Positions 1 through 8,329 of a DNA stretch of 64,000 nucleotides are shown here, in pieces. The translations under genes and the position numbers were made by a program. The stretch is taken from assembly GCF_932526225.1 (NCBI RefSeq), contig NC_064047.1:14223621-14287620 (forward strand), written 5' to 3'. Under the pieces are notes generated by a model, which worked only from the letters and a program-made list of their open reading frames with translations, had not been told where the DNA came from and searched no databases. Each line of letters starts with the position of its first letter. The first letter of the stretch is position 1. This DNA comes from Nematostella vectensis (lineage: Eukaryota; Cnidaria; Anthozoa; Actiniaria; Edwardsiidae).

Positions 1-108
1 AAGCCATCGGCGCCGTAAAGTCACACCCTCTCACAGACGTCAAAGGGGTGGGAGAAGACCTATGGATATCTTCGACTAGAGAGAAAAAAAGATAAAACTG
101 TCTACAAG

Positions 109-116
109 TGACGTCA
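109..116. promoter_or_regulatory. CRE-like palindrome TGACGTCA before the capsid gene
   Basis: A perfect TGACGTCA lies about 50 bases before the capsid ATG at 168. The same 8-mer occurs before the RING gene (7029) and three times near the right end (10252, 10300, 10353), so it is likely a shared ATF/CREB-type control site of the element. The function is inferred from the motif only. Confidence 0.45.
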
Positions 117-167
117 TACCCCCAGTTCACACCCACCCTTGCCACGAAGAAGAGCTCCCTTTACACC

Positions 168-1478
168 ATGAGTACTGCGCATGTTCTCGAGGGGTCACAG
201 CAAGTGGCCAACCCCGGTATGGGATTGTTCACTATGCCAGCCACGGATGTCGCTTTGAAAGATGGGAAGTTTATACCCTACACACCCAGCGATGAGAGCC
301 CTGACCACATTGAGTGGTACATTCATCCTACTACCACCTACATTGACCTTCAAAAAACACACATAAAACTGAAAGTCAAGATCACTAAGACCAATAACCA
401 GAACCTCACGGCCGATGAGGCTGCCACTTTTGTGAACAATGTTGGCCATTCCTTGTTCAAACAAGTCAAGGTAGAGTTGAACAATATGCCAATCACTCTA
501 CAAACGGACTCGTATCCGTTTAAAGCCTACATCAGTAACCTACTCAACTACACCAGGGAGGGACAAGACTCCTTCTTAGGCCTTAGTCTTTGGCATAAAG
601 ACACAGCCGGCAAAATGGACGTCACCGCTGTAACGGGTGCTGGAGCAACAAACAAAGGCCTGAACAAACGCAACTCTTACACAGCCCTGAGTGCGGAGGT
701 TGGTCTAATCATCAACCTAGATGTTGATCTCTTCAAGTGTGGGCGATACTTGTTGAGTGGTGTCCCAATGAAGATCAGGTTGGAGATGTCAAATCCAGCC
801 TTTGCCCTCATGGGAAGTGGGAAGTTTGTCATAACACCAGGTTCAACCCTCCGATTGTATCACGTCACCCCAACAGATACTATAGCACTAACTCATGGCA
901 CTGCACTGGTCCAGCACAAATTAGCCAAATACCCTGTGACCACAGCTGTGGTTAAAACAGAGCAGGTTGAGAGCGGAAAACTCACCAAAAAGTTCAATGA
1001 CCTGTGGAACGGACTCATCCCAAAGCGAATGGTATTTGGTCTTATCACCAACGCTGCCTACGCTGGGGACTACGATAAGAATCCCTTCAATTTCTTCTTG
1101 ACGAACGTTACTAACATTGAGTTGCGGGTAAATGGTGTTGAGACCCCCTTCACAAGCATCAAAAACATTGCTGGGGATGCTATAGACTTGTACTACATGA
1201 TGCACGAAGGCATAAATGGCAAAACGGGGCGTACAAAAGGCCTGAACATCAACCGTGATGAGTTCTTTGGGGGATATGGATTGATTGTCTACGATCTTAC
1301 AGCGGCAGGAAACGCCTCATCCGGGTACTTTCAGCCACAGTATAAAGGCACGGTGTCACTGGACCTAACCTTCAGTACAGCTCCCACCGAGGTGCTTACA
1401 GTAGTGCTGTACGGAGAGTTCAACAACGTCATGGAGATAGACGCCGCCCGTCGTGTAATGTATACCATCCAAGGGTAA
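168..1478 (+). CDS. MCP: Double-jelly-roll major capsid protein (F54H12.2-like Polinton MCP)
   Basis: A 436-residue protein starting at the ATG at 168; the frame is open back to a GTG at 108, but 168 is the first ATG. It resembles the animal family annotated as F54H12.2-like, which is the Polinton/adintovirus hexon-type capsid protein. Seen directly: an N-terminal segment with TTYIDLQKTHIKLKVKI (first jelly-roll strands), then VNNVGHSLFKQVKVELN, the family hallmark LWHKDTAGKMD near residue 150, and a C-terminal beta-rich half ending EVLTVVLYGEFNNVMEID. Length is typical of the family. It would form the trimeric capsomers of an icosahedral virion. It leads a rightward block with the protease 24 bases downstream. 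No frameshift or stop interrupts it. Confidence 0.88.
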   Translation: MSTAHVLEGSQQVANPGMGLFTMPATDVALKDGKFIPYTPSDESPDHIEWYIHPTTTYIDLQKTHIKLKVKITKTNNQNLTADEAATFVNNVGHSLFKQVKVELNNMPITLQTDSYPFKAYISNLLNYTREGQDSFLGLSLWHKDTAGKMDVTAVTGAGATNKGLNKRNSYTALSAEVGLIINLDVDLFKCGRYLLSGVPMKIRLEMSNPAFALMGSGKFVITPGSTLRLYHVTPTDTIALTHGTALVQHKLAKYPVTTAVVKTEQVESGKLTKKFNDLWNGLIPKRMVFGLITNAAYAGDYDKNPFNFFLTNVTNIELRVNGVETPFTSIKNIAGDAIDLYYMMHEGINGKTGRTKGLNINRDEFFGGYGLIVYDLTAAGNASSGYFQPQYKGTVSLDLTFSTAPTEVLTVVLYGEFNNVMEIDAARRVMYTIQG

Positions 1479-1501
1479 AGGACAAGAAAAAAAGAAAAGA
1501 C

Positions 1502-2143
1502 ATGAATGCTGACCTCCAACAGGACGCAATGTCCACAGAGGAGCTGGAGACTATAGCCCTCCGTGACCGTCATATAGAACCTGTGTTCGAAGGGGTGTAC
1601 CCCTCGGACCTTCTACCAACCACTATCCCTGAGAATGGGTATGGCTACTCAGCATACATCATGAACACTGACCCTAGTGGCAGACCTGGCACCCACTGGC
1701 TAGCAGCCTTCTTCACACCAGACCGTTGCGAGTGGTTTGACAGTTTTGGGTTTGGTCCTGAGGCCTACGGAAAAGTAATGGCAGACTTTTGCGCTTTGCG
1801 CCCCCGGCTGGTGACGAACCCACACCGTCTCCAAGCTTTAAACTCAGCCGTGTGCGGACAGTATTGCCTATTCTTTCTGTACCACCGTACCCGCGGAGTT
1901 ACCTTAAGGGAGATCGTCTCAAAGTTTGGTAGTCAGTATAATTGGAACGACCAAGTAGTGTGTTCGTTTGTGCACGATCTAGTTTGTCATGGCGCTGGTA
2001 GGGACTGCGCCCAACGCAGACGATGCCCTTGGCGCCAATGCGCTGTGAAACAACACCATTTAGTGCTAGGCGATAGTAACAATAACAATAGCAATAATAA
2101 TAATAATAATTATAACAACCACAACCTATGGATGTGGCCCTAG
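1502..2143 (+). CDS. PRO: Adenain-type capsid maturation cysteine protease
   Basis: A 213-residue protein starting at ATG 1502. The catalytic set of adenovirus protease is visible with correct spacing: His65 in GTHWLA, Asp80 in WFDSFGFG (where adenain has Glu), Gln111, and Cys118 in NSAVCGQYCLFFLY. The Gln to Cys spacing of seven equals that of adenain. The enzyme would cleave capsid and core precursors during virion maturation. The domain ends near residue 160; beyond it is a low-complexity tail with an asparagine-rich run encoded by AAT/AAC triplets (about 2077-2125), which is not part of the family fold and probably arose by microsatellite expansion. The gene lies between the capsid and ATPase genes, the usual morphogenesis cluster. 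Confidence 0.88.
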   Translation: MNADLQQDAMSTEELETIALRDRHIEPVFEGVYPSDLLPTTIPENGYGYSAYIMNTDPSGRPGTHWLAAFFTPDRCEWFDSFGFGPEAYGKVMADFCALRPRLVTNPHRLQALNSAVCGQYCLFFLYHRTRGVTLREIVSKFGSQYNWNDQVVCSFVHDLVCHGAGRDCAQRRRCPWRQCAVKQHHLVLGDSNNNNSNNNNNNYNNHNLWMWP

Positions 2144-2161
2144 TGTAGAGTGGTCCACTAC

Positions 2162-2184
2162 AATAAAAAAAAAAAAAAAAAAAA
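2162..2184 (+). terminator. Polyadenylation signal with long A tract after the protease gene
   Basis: AATAAA begins 19 bases after the protease stop and runs directly into about 20 consecutive A residues. It fits a 3' end signal for the capsid/protease transcripts. The long A run could also reflect reverse-transcribed or slipped sequence, but nothing else supports that. Confidence 0.5.
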
Positions 2185-2229
2185 ACATGTAATGGGTACC
2201 CTGTGTCTTGACTCATTATTCCCCATCGC

Positions 2230-2237
2230 TTATATAT
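2230..2237 (+). promoter_or_regulatory. TATA box for the ATPase gene
   Basis: TATATATA lies 51-58 bases before the ATPase ATG at 2288 and just after the preceding polyadenylation signal, a normal place for a separate promoter. Confidence 0.45.
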
Positions 2238-2287
2238 ACTGGTGAAGGTAAAAAGTGGACGGCACTAGATCCCTCAGCCACCCCAGG

Positions 2288-3061
2288 ATGGAGGACCGAC
2301 GGTTCCGTTGTCCGTGTGCCATTATGGTAGTTGGCCCAAGTCAATCAGGAAAAACTACATGGGTGCAGAGTTTGTTACGGCAAGCCCCTATGGCTTTTGA
2401 CAAACGGTTCCATAAAATAGTTTGTTGTTACGGACAGTGGCAGCCCAAGTACGATTGGCTGCAGAAAAAACTAGGGGTTGAGTTCCACCAAGGACTGCCT
2501 GACTCTGTCACTGACCTGTTTGGGAAGCACGACACCCCTGGTCTGCTCATCATAGACGACCTGATGGACCAAATCGATAGGGCTTTGAAAATCTTCACCC
2601 AAGAGTCCCACCACCATGATATCACAACTATATTTATCTCACAGAACCTATTTCCCGGGGGAAAATCACGCACCGCTTCGATCAATAGCCATTTCTTTGT
2701 GTTGTTCAAGGACCCTAGGAACAAGTTAGGGATACGCACGCTAGCGCAGCAAGCATTCCCGGGACAATTAGACTACGTTATGGATGCTTACGATCAAGCT
2801 ACTAAAGACCCTTATAGTTGTCTGTTGGTCGACTTCCACCAAACAACCCCTGACAACCTTCGCCTCCGCTCCAACATCCTACCAGAGCGGTTTCCCATGT
2901 ACGCCTACTTCCCCAAAAACTCTAGGGGTAAGGATGCATATATAGAGGGGGAGAATGGGTGTACCACATCAGTCAGCGATGCCCAACGTAAGAGGAAGAG
3001 GTCCAAGGGGAGGGTGGACCCCAGCGACCCGTGTACGTCCCACGGCAAGCGCAAGGCGTAA
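2288..3061 (+). CDS. ATP: FtsK/HerA (A32-like) genome packaging ATPase
   Basis: A 257-residue protein from ATG 2288; the frame is open upstream to a GTG at 2255, but ATG 2288 places the P-loop close to the N terminus, as in the family. Walker A is GPSQSGKTT (residues 16-24) and Walker B is GLLIIDDL with Asp90 and Asp91. A following segment TTIFISQNLFPGGKSRT resembles the sensor region of A32-type packaging ATPases, which drive DNA into preformed capsids in Polintons, adintoviruses and nucleocytoplasmic large DNA viruses. The C terminus is basic and low complexity. Its last 83-107 bases overlap the next gene in another frame. Length is typical of the family. Confidence 0.88.
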   Translation: MEDRRFRCPCAIMVVGPSQSGKTTWVQSLLRQAPMAFDKRFHKIVCCYGQWQPKYDWLQKKLGVEFHQGLPDSVTDLFGKHDTPGLLIIDDLMDQIDRALKIFTQESHHHDITTIFISQNLFPGGKSRTASINSHFFVLFKDPRNKLGIRTLAQQAFPGQLDYVMDAYDQATKDPYSCLLVDFHQTTPDNLRLRSNILPERFPMYAYFPKNSRGKDAYIEGENGCTTSVSDAQRKRKRSKGRVDPSDPCTSHGKRKA

Positions 3062-4103
3062 GCCCGCGGAGTACACCCGCGCCAAGTACAGGGCTGAGGC
3101 ACGGTACAACAAACGCCTTGGGTTGGAGCCACCAACACCCCCTAGCGGAGTTACCCCCCTCTCCTCATCTAGCAAGTCGTCAACACCACAACCACCATCG
3201 TCACCGCGATCATGGACCCAGTTTGCACCACGAACACTCTCGCGGTACAGCAAACGCTCGGGGCCAGGGCCATTATTGTCATCAGCATCATCATCATCAT
3301 CATCATCACCACATCCGCAGCCATTACCAACACCACTCAACACAGCTCTCCCATCACTCTCCCCCTTAGCATCATCGACCCCAGCCAATCTACCACAATC
3401 GACTCTCCCCCTGGAGGGTACCCCCACTTGGGCTGGTTATTCAGGCCTATCGGATGCGTCACTAGCGCTTTCCCCCGGGAGAGTATACAGTGAGCCTGGC
3501 AGAAAGCGGCAAAAGAAAGTAAAGACACCAAAACGGGCGTCCAGTGCCGCAGGGCGCGCTCATCATAAGAAGAAATCACCGCCACAGGGAGGTCTTCTCC
3601 AACGATTCCTGAGTTGGGGGAGGGCAAACCCACTACCCAGCCCCGAAGCAACTGCAATTGCCAATACGACGGTAGACCAAAGCCAGTTACGCTCGCCTGG
3701 GAGCTATGGGTCACCTACCACATTCTCGGCGATAAGACCACTAGGGTCACATGGTTCCACGATCCGTACACCCTCCACACCCTCCAGGAGTACCTCTCGT
3801 AGGGGGTCAAGGCGCAGGGCTGGGGGGAGTGGGGGAGGTGGAGGTGGGAGTGGAGGTAGTGGTGGCAGTGGCGGTAGTGGCGGTAGAGGAGGGAGGAGGA
3901 GGGGTGGAAGAGGGAGAGGTGGAAGAGCGACCACAACAACAAGAAAGTGCGTCACCCAAAAGAGACGTCGCGCAGATGGGACCAATGTCACCAAAACAAA
4001 GTGCGTCACCACCCAACGTGTAGACAACCAACAAGTTGGTGGCGGTGTTGGTGGAGTTGACAGTGCTGCAAATAATCCACCATGGAGATCCGTTTGGGTA
4101 TGA
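2979..4103 (+). CDS. Ser/Pro/Gly/Arg-rich structural-type protein, unrecognised
   Basis: An open frame of 374 residues from ATG 2979 (an in-frame ATG at 2955 is possible), overlapping the end of the ATPase gene in a different frame. I do not recognise a family. The N terminus is basic, with KYRAEARYNKRLG. The middle is long and rich in Ser, Pro and Thr (about residues 50-270). A glycine/serine linker (3825-3890) is followed by an RGRGG-type arginine-glycine tract, and the end carries a twice-repeated motif RKCVTQ / KTKCVTTQ. The composition suggests a nucleic-acid-binding or disordered virion protein. Position in the morphogenesis block supports a virion role, but this is inference. Confidence 0.6.
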   Translation: MPNVRGRGPRGGWTPATRVRPTASARRKPAEYTRAKYRAEARYNKRLGLEPPTPPSGVTPLSSSSKSSTPQPPSSPRSWTQFAPRTLSRYSKRSGPGPLLSSASSSSSSSPHPQPLPTPLNTALPSLSPLASSTPANLPQSTLPLEGTPTWAGYSGLSDASLALSPGRVYSEPGRKRQKKVKTPKRASSAAGRAHHKKKSPPQGGLLQRFLSWGRANPLPSPEATAIANTTVDQSQLRSPGSYGSPTTFSAIRPLGSHGSTIRTPSTPSRSTSRRGSRRRAGGSGGGGGGSGGSGGSGGSGGRGGRRRGGRGRGGRATTTTRKCVTQKRRRADGTNVTKTKCVTTQRVDNQQVGGGVGGVDSAANNPPWRSVWV

Positions 4104-4151
4104 AAAAAACTCGTAAATAACAAGTGACAAACACCACAACACCATTCCACT

Positions 4152-4322
4152 ATGAGACGTCGTGTGAGCAAGAACCGTTGTACTAGGTTGAGGGGGAGAG
4201 TGTGTAAGAGAAGGGGCAGACCCCGTCGCTACAGACAGAGGGGTAGGGGTACGCAGCGTGGTAGGGGTAGGAAAGAATGGCACCTCCTTGGGATACCACT
4301 AAGCCAATGGAAAGCGCTTTAG
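4152..4322 (+). CDS. Small arginine-rich (protamine-like) protein, copy 1
   Basis: A 56-residue ORF of which roughly a third is arginine, beginning MRRRVSKNRCTRLRGRVCKR. It is a close relative of the ORF at 4363, with the same order of blocks including RYRQRGRGTQRGRG, so the two arose by tandem duplication of about 211 bases that includes the 5' untranslated stretch. The C termini differ completely. Such tiny basic proteins in adeno-like and adinto-like viruses condense the genome; that role is inferred from composition. The two cysteines match those in copy 2 in spacing only approximately. Confidence 0.6.
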   Translation: MRRRVSKNRCTRLRGRVCKRRGRPRRYRQRGRGTQRGRGRKEWHLLGIPLSQWKAL

Positions 4323-4362
4323 GATAAATAGCGAACGACGAACACCACTACACCACTCCGCT

Positions 4363-4554
4363 ATGGGACGCCGCGTGAGAAGGACCCAACGTACTAGGTT
4401 GAGGAGGAGGAGGACAGTGTGTAAGAAAAGGGGTAGGCCCCATCGCTACAGACAGAGGGGTAGGGGTACGCAGCGTGGTAGGGGTATGCAACGTGGACCC
4501 CAAGATTACATCGGTGCTATTTACGATACTGTAAAAGCCCTCACCGATAAATGA
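4363..4554 (+). CDS. Small arginine-rich (protamine-like) protein, copy 2
   Basis: A 63-residue ORF starting MGRRVRRTQRTRLRRRRTVC, paralogous to the preceding 56-residue ORF. The shared central block RYRQRGRGTQRGRG is nearly identical at DNA level, while the tail here (DYIGAIYDTVKALTDK) is acidic/amphipathic and unrelated to that of copy 1. The leader sequence before each ATG (ACACCAC...CCACTCCGCT) is also repeated, so the whole small gene was duplicated. Probable role: DNA condensation in the virion (inference). It is separated by 16 bases from the next small basic ORF. Confidence 0.6.
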   Translation: MGRRVRRTQRTRLRRRRTVCKKRGRPHRYRQRGRGTQRGRGMQRGPQDYIGAIYDTVKALTDK

Positions 4555-4570
4555 CCCCAATCACTCGACC

Positions 4571-4753
4571 ATGGTATTGAGAAAGAGCGGACGCTTTGCG
4601 AGAAGACGCACCAAACGTGTCACACGCGTCAGAAGGGGAAGACATACACGTAGGGGAGTGTACACTGGTAAAACGGTACAGCATGGTGGGCGTTACCGGA
4701 AACTCTGGGCGACAGGACGTGAATTGGATAGGGTTGACCCTGCATGGCTGTAG
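4571..4753 (+). CDS. Small basic protein, third of a cluster
   Basis: A 60-residue ORF beginning MVLRKSGRFARRRTKRVTRV, very rich in Arg and Lys in its first 35 residues and ending in a more neutral segment (ELDRVDPAWL). It follows the duplicated pair directly and precedes the core-type protein, so four adjacent genes encode small basic proteins. I see no clear sequence homology to the pair other than composition. Likely a core or DNA-binding protein, by inference. Confidence 0.5.
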   Translation: MVLRKSGRFARRRTKRVTRVRRGRHTRRGVYTGKTVQHGGRYRKLWATGRELDRVDPAWL

Positions 4754-4799
4754 CAGCCCTATAAAAAAAGGGGAGGTACTCCATCGGTACCATTTCACC

Positions 4800-5150
4800 A
4801 TGTCACGCCGGTTGAAGAGGAACGCTAAGTTCCTGAACAACCTTTCTATCAGCAAAGGTAGAACAAGACAATACCTCCTAAAAAAAGCCTCTGGTGAGCA
4901 AGTAAACGCGTTGGGCGAGATTGCCCACAACCTGCTAAGAGGCAACGTCCCCCTCAGCAAAGTACAACGGAGCAAACTAAGCGTCCACAAACACAGGCTA
5001 CGTACCCTAGCAAACAAGAGACTACCAGCAAGGGAGAGGAAAAAAATGCTCGTAAGCCAACGTGGGGGATGGGCTATCCCACTCCTATTAGGAGCCCTAG
5101 GAGGTACCGCAGGGGTACCCCTGGTCCAGAAACTCATTGGAAAAATATAA
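4800..5150 (+). CDS. Core-type protein with basic N terminus and hydrophobic C terminus (pX/mu-like)
   Basis: A 116-residue protein from ATG 4800; the same frame is open upstream to about 4596, but that part is a shadow of the preceding ORF. It has the layout of a small protein common in Polinton and adintovirus genomes: a basic start (MSRRLKRNAKFLNNL), a central helix (EIAHNLLRGNVPLSKVQRSK, then HKHRLRTLANKRLP), a short basic stretch ERKKMLVSQRGG and a hydrophobic C terminus PLLLGALGGTAGVPLVQKL. Such proteins have been compared with adenovirus core protein X; that comparison is from general knowledge. The hydrophobic tail could be membrane-active. Family membership is likely; function is inferred. 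Confidence 0.7.
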   Translation: MSRRLKRNAKFLNNLSISKGRTRQYLLKKASGEQVNALGEIAHNLLRGNVPLSKVQRSKLSVHKHRLRTLANKRLPARERKKMLVSQRGGWAIPLLLGALGGTAGVPLVQKLIGKI

Positions 5151-5199
5151 ATAAGGCCAAGGGGTAACCATACCACCCAGTCTACCCAAGATAGTCACC

Positions 5200-5706
5200 A
5201 TGTCAACACAAAAAGGGGGAGCCTACCGTATGGCATTGGTACCTGAGCATATGGCAAACCTACTGGTAACCAAAGAGAAGGTTGCCATGGCACCACAGCT
5301 GCAGATTGTGGCACGGCTGGACAAAGATATACAGAGGATCCTAAACAACAAAACATTACCATTGGAGGTAAAAGTACGCCTCTACAACACAGCACTGACG
5401 CAATGGTTAGATTGGATCCAAGAAGCCAAGGAGAGTGGAAAGGGTAGGAGTAAAGAGACCGATGCCCAACTCAGGACCCCCCTCCCCTCACCACCAAGCG
5501 AGTCACCAAGCACACCCTTTGGGATTTTACCAACACCGCCCACTAACACACCAAAGAGTAGGATTCCAAGACCATTCCCGTGGCGAAACGTCAAACGGCG
5601 CCTACCACAATCACCACTATCTGCCACTACGACCCCAAAGCCATCCGGGAGTGGTGCGAGAAGAAAGAAACCGAAGAGAACAATAGAACGATGGGATGAT
5701 CTTTGA
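5200..5706 (+). CDS. Conserved Polinton/adintovirus small protein (helical domain plus basic tail)
   Basis: A 168-residue protein from ATG 5200. The N-terminal 80 residues hold a segment seen repeatedly next to the core-type gene in animal Polintons: a start like MALVPEHMANLL, then RLDKDIQRILNNKTLPLEVK and VRLYNTALTQWLDWIQEAKE, which reads as two or three amphipathic helices. The rest is a Ser/Pro/Thr-rich linker and a basic end (GARRKKPKRTIERWDDL). It is probably a minor virion protein, inferred from its place at the end of the morphogenesis block. A polyadenylation signal follows at 5751. Confidence 0.65.
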   Translation: MSTQKGGAYRMALVPEHMANLLVTKEKVAMAPQLQIVARLDKDIQRILNNKTLPLEVKVRLYNTALTQWLDWIQEAKESGKGRSKETDAQLRTPLPSPPSESPSTPFGILPTPPTNTPKSRIPRPFPWRNVKRRLPQSPLSATTTPKPSGSGARRKKPKRTIERWDDL

Positions 5707-5741
5707 GAGGAAAGCAATACATTGTAACGCACGATCTCTTT

Positions 5742-5756
5742 TTTAATAGCAATAAA
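5742..5756. terminator. Back-to-back polyadenylation signals between convergent genes
   Basis: AATAAA at 5751-5756 serves the rightward block ending at 5706. TTTAAT at 5742-5747 reads ATTAAA on the minus strand and lies just beyond the minus-strand stop at 5794. The two signals almost overlap, as expected for a compact element. Confidence 0.5.
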
Positions 5757-5793
5757 AAAACACCTTAATACATGTGTACTGTAGTGACCCTTA

Positions 5794-6837
5794 CTAGTAG
5801 GTCCTAGTTAGTTCAAGTAGGCTCTTCTTCTTTTCCCCTACCCCCTCCCTTACAACACCAGCGCCCCCACACACAGGGTGGGTACATTTCCATATCTTAT
5901 TACACTCCTCTACATCCTTTTGGAGGTTATAGCACTCCATCCGTTTGTCGTACTCAAGACAGCTCTCAGGGTCGGTAAACATGCACACACGCCGTTGGTT
6001 GGTTCTCAACCACTTGCCAAACAGATAGACCTCAGCCCTGGGGCAGTGCTTGGGGGTATCGGAGAAGGCGGAGTAAAGATGATGTCTACATGCCTTCTCG
6101 TGAGCACCCGTCATAAAGCTCACGTGCATGTTGCTGTAGTGCTCATGCAACTCTTGGTACTTGGGACAACCAAACACTTCCAAGTTCACGAAAGGAATGC
6201 TAAGGTCCATAAGGAGCCGACGCTCGCAGCTACCACCCTTGTACCCAACAATTCCCCCTCGGCCGTAGAAATCGTACCACCCTTTGACGACACGCCCCAG
6301 CTCAGCGTGAGGGATGCTAGAGCCAGCTGTAAGGTCAAACTTCAGCCCTGTGACATTTTGCGTGACATAGCGTACTACCCTCCTGTCTTTTTGGGAGAGC
6401 TCGCTGTACCTCATGGGGAAGGTGAAGTGTCTGCCAATCACCTCGTCATTGTGATGAAAGAACCCCACCTCCTTGCAATGGAACACGCCATTCACATAAA
6501 ACCCATCCTCGTCAAGGATACATGTAATGTTCTGGAAGACACCTTCTTGCGCAATACAAGGTTCAAAGGGACCACGGAGCGTATCGTAGAAAGGTCCACG
6601 CAGTACATAATTGGTGTAGTCCAATACACCTGGTATCATTCCCCACTGCTCCCATCCACTGACCCATCTTCCACTCTCTTGCTCTCCACTGGGATCTTTC
6701 CCTGTAGCCATTCCGTAAATTCCCAGCACAATAAGGAGAAAGTGATACGTGCACCAAAAAAGAGACCAACCCCAAACGAACACCCTCTGACGAACGAGGT
6801 GAAAGCTTCCTCCCACACTGGCGCCATGGGTGCACAA
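5794..6837 (-). CDS. Orphan signal-anchor membrane glycoprotein; start unclear
   Basis: A minus-strand frame of 347 codons that I do not recognise. Near its N terminus is one hydrophobic segment, GWSLFWCTYHFLLIVLGIYG; the rest looks extracellular, with about 16 cysteines, N-glycosylation sites (QNITC, TQNVTG) and a Cys-rich end (CNKIWKCTHPVC). This suggests a type II surface glycoprotein. The start is a problem: the first in-frame ATG is at 6711, after the hydrophobic segment, and the frame opens upstream only with a TTG at 6837. With a TATA box at 6864-6872, the first ATG of the transcript would be 6827, one frame off. Splicing, non-AUG initiation or a lost start are all possible. It is divergently paired with the RING gene. 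Confidence 0.6.
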   Translation of the reverse strand: MCTHGASVGGSFHLVRQRVFVWGWSLFWCTYHFLLIVLGIYGMATGKDPSGEQESGRWVSGWEQWGMIPGVLDYTNYVLRGPFYDTLRGPFEPCIAQEGVFQNITCILDEDGFYVNGVFHCKEVGFFHHNDEVIGRHFTFPMRYSELSQKDRRVVRYVTQNVTGLKFDLTAGSSIPHAELGRVVKGWYDFYGRGGIVGYKGGSCERRLLMDLSIPFVNLEVFGCPKYQELHEHYSNMHVSFMTGAHEKACRHHLYSAFSDTPKHCPRAEVYLFGKWLRTNQRRVCMFTDPESCLEYDKRMECYNLQKDVEECNKIWKCTHPVCGGAGVVREGVGEKKKSLLELTRTY

Positions 6838-6863
6838 AGAAACGCATTAATAAGCCCTCACCC

Positions 6864-7054
6864 TTTTATATAGGTTGGAAACACCCTCACAAACCAATCA
6901 GCATCGATGTACAATACTACCCAATCACACACTTTGTTATATCACAAAAGAAACACCTAAACCAATAAGAGAGTAGTACCCAAAACTCTAGGCCAATCAC
7001 AGCACACTTCCCCATAAAACGTCAGAGCTGACGTCACCCCACAAGCGTATAAAT
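6864..7054. promoter_or_regulatory. Bidirectional promoter between glycoprotein and RING genes
   Basis: A minus-strand TATATAAAA (6864-6872) and a plus-strand TATAAAT (7048-7054) face outward. Between them are four CCAAT motifs (6894, 6921, 6962, 6993) and one perfect CRE palindrome TGACGTCA (7029-7036). The RING ATG at 7095 is 41 bases after its TATA box. This is a well-formed RNA polymerase II promoter pair, read from sequence only. Confidence 0.6.
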
Positions 7055-7094
7055 TGCAGCACTCACCCTGAAATACTCTCACACTAGCACAACT

Positions 7095-8287
7095 ATGGCT
7101 AGGACATCCCACCTAGAGCCTCCCACCAAAAAGCTCTGTGAACTAGCAAAGGACATCTACAACTCTGAGAGGTTGGCGTGTATCATTTGCCAAGACGACA
7201 GGGAGACCAGTAACACATCCCTCACCCTATTGAGCCGTCTACCCTGTTGTGGACAATCATGCCATCAGCAATGCTTCTGGAAATGGATACACACCCACCG
7301 CACCGAACGTATCACATGCCCACACTGTAGGTACGTCTTCCCAGATACGACAAGAGGGGTGGTCTTATGGGTCGACAGTAACTTTAAACCCATGTACGAC
7401 GACCACCCAGCGGAGCAAATCATCGTAGAGGAAAAGACCAAAATACAGCCAGCCTTCGACCGGTTCAAACAATTCATGGCACTCTACCCCGCCCATTACA
7501 GGAGTCGTTTCTTCATTGGGGTGCTGTGCAGGAGATGCGACCCTATAGCCCAAAAAATATGCGAAAAGGAAGACCGCCACGACTTCGAGCTCCCTCTCTT
7601 ACTACCACGCCGCTCAATAAGCACCTTCTCCCACCAATACAACAACCAAATCACTAAGTACGGAGAGTGGCTTTGGGAAGTAGACGCAAATAACGAGTAT
7701 CATTGGCTCAGGGAGGATATCACTCCACCACCACCCCCCGAGGGGCACGACAAAAGAGCCCAATACGAAAGCGATAGGGTTGCCTTCATGGAGAACGTGG
7801 ACACCTCACTCTTCCACCCACAATCCTACGTCCACGCCTTCAAAGATTCCTACGCTGCGTGGGCCTTAGATTTACCAACCGGTAAATGGGTTTGGGAGAC
7901 CTACGACGCCACCTTTGTGGTACCACCACCCCCCTACTCCCACTTCCTATGGGAGAGGTACGCCCAGGACCCTATAGGATGGCGCTCACGCGACCACCCC
8001 TGGAGCCGCGACTACACGGAACAGAACGATGGCAGCAACAGTGACGAAACGGAGGATGAGAATGAAGACAACTCACCGGAAGATGAGGATGAAGACAACT
8101 CACTACTCCACTCACTACTCAACCCCCCTACCACTTGGGCCGAACGCCATGGGGAGGACGAGGACGAAGACGACGAAGGGGTGTTATACGCCAACCAACC
8201 AGCCAACCCACAACACTCGCGCAGATCCCAACGGTATCGTGCCAGACAAATAGCCCTAGCCCTAATGCAAGTACGCGCAGATTACCA

Positions 8288-8329
<42 letters not shown>

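Noticed and set aside
1-18. Possible C terminus of an upstream gene (short frame ending TAA at 16-18)
   Set aside because: Too short to support; it needs sequence before base 1.
3704-4283. Pro/Leu-rich minus-strand ORFs
   Set aside because: Mirror translations of the glycine/arginine-rich plus-strand coding repeat.
4541-5176. 211-codon minus-strand ORF opposite the basic-protein cluster
   Set aside because: Shadow of arginine-rich plus-strand genes; no promoter or family resemblance.
5878-6873. 331-codon plus-strand ORF opposite the glycoprotein gene
   Set aside because: Antisense shadow; low-complexity composition, no domain, and the minus frame has glycosylation sites, cysteines, a membrane segment and its own promoter and polyadenylation signal.
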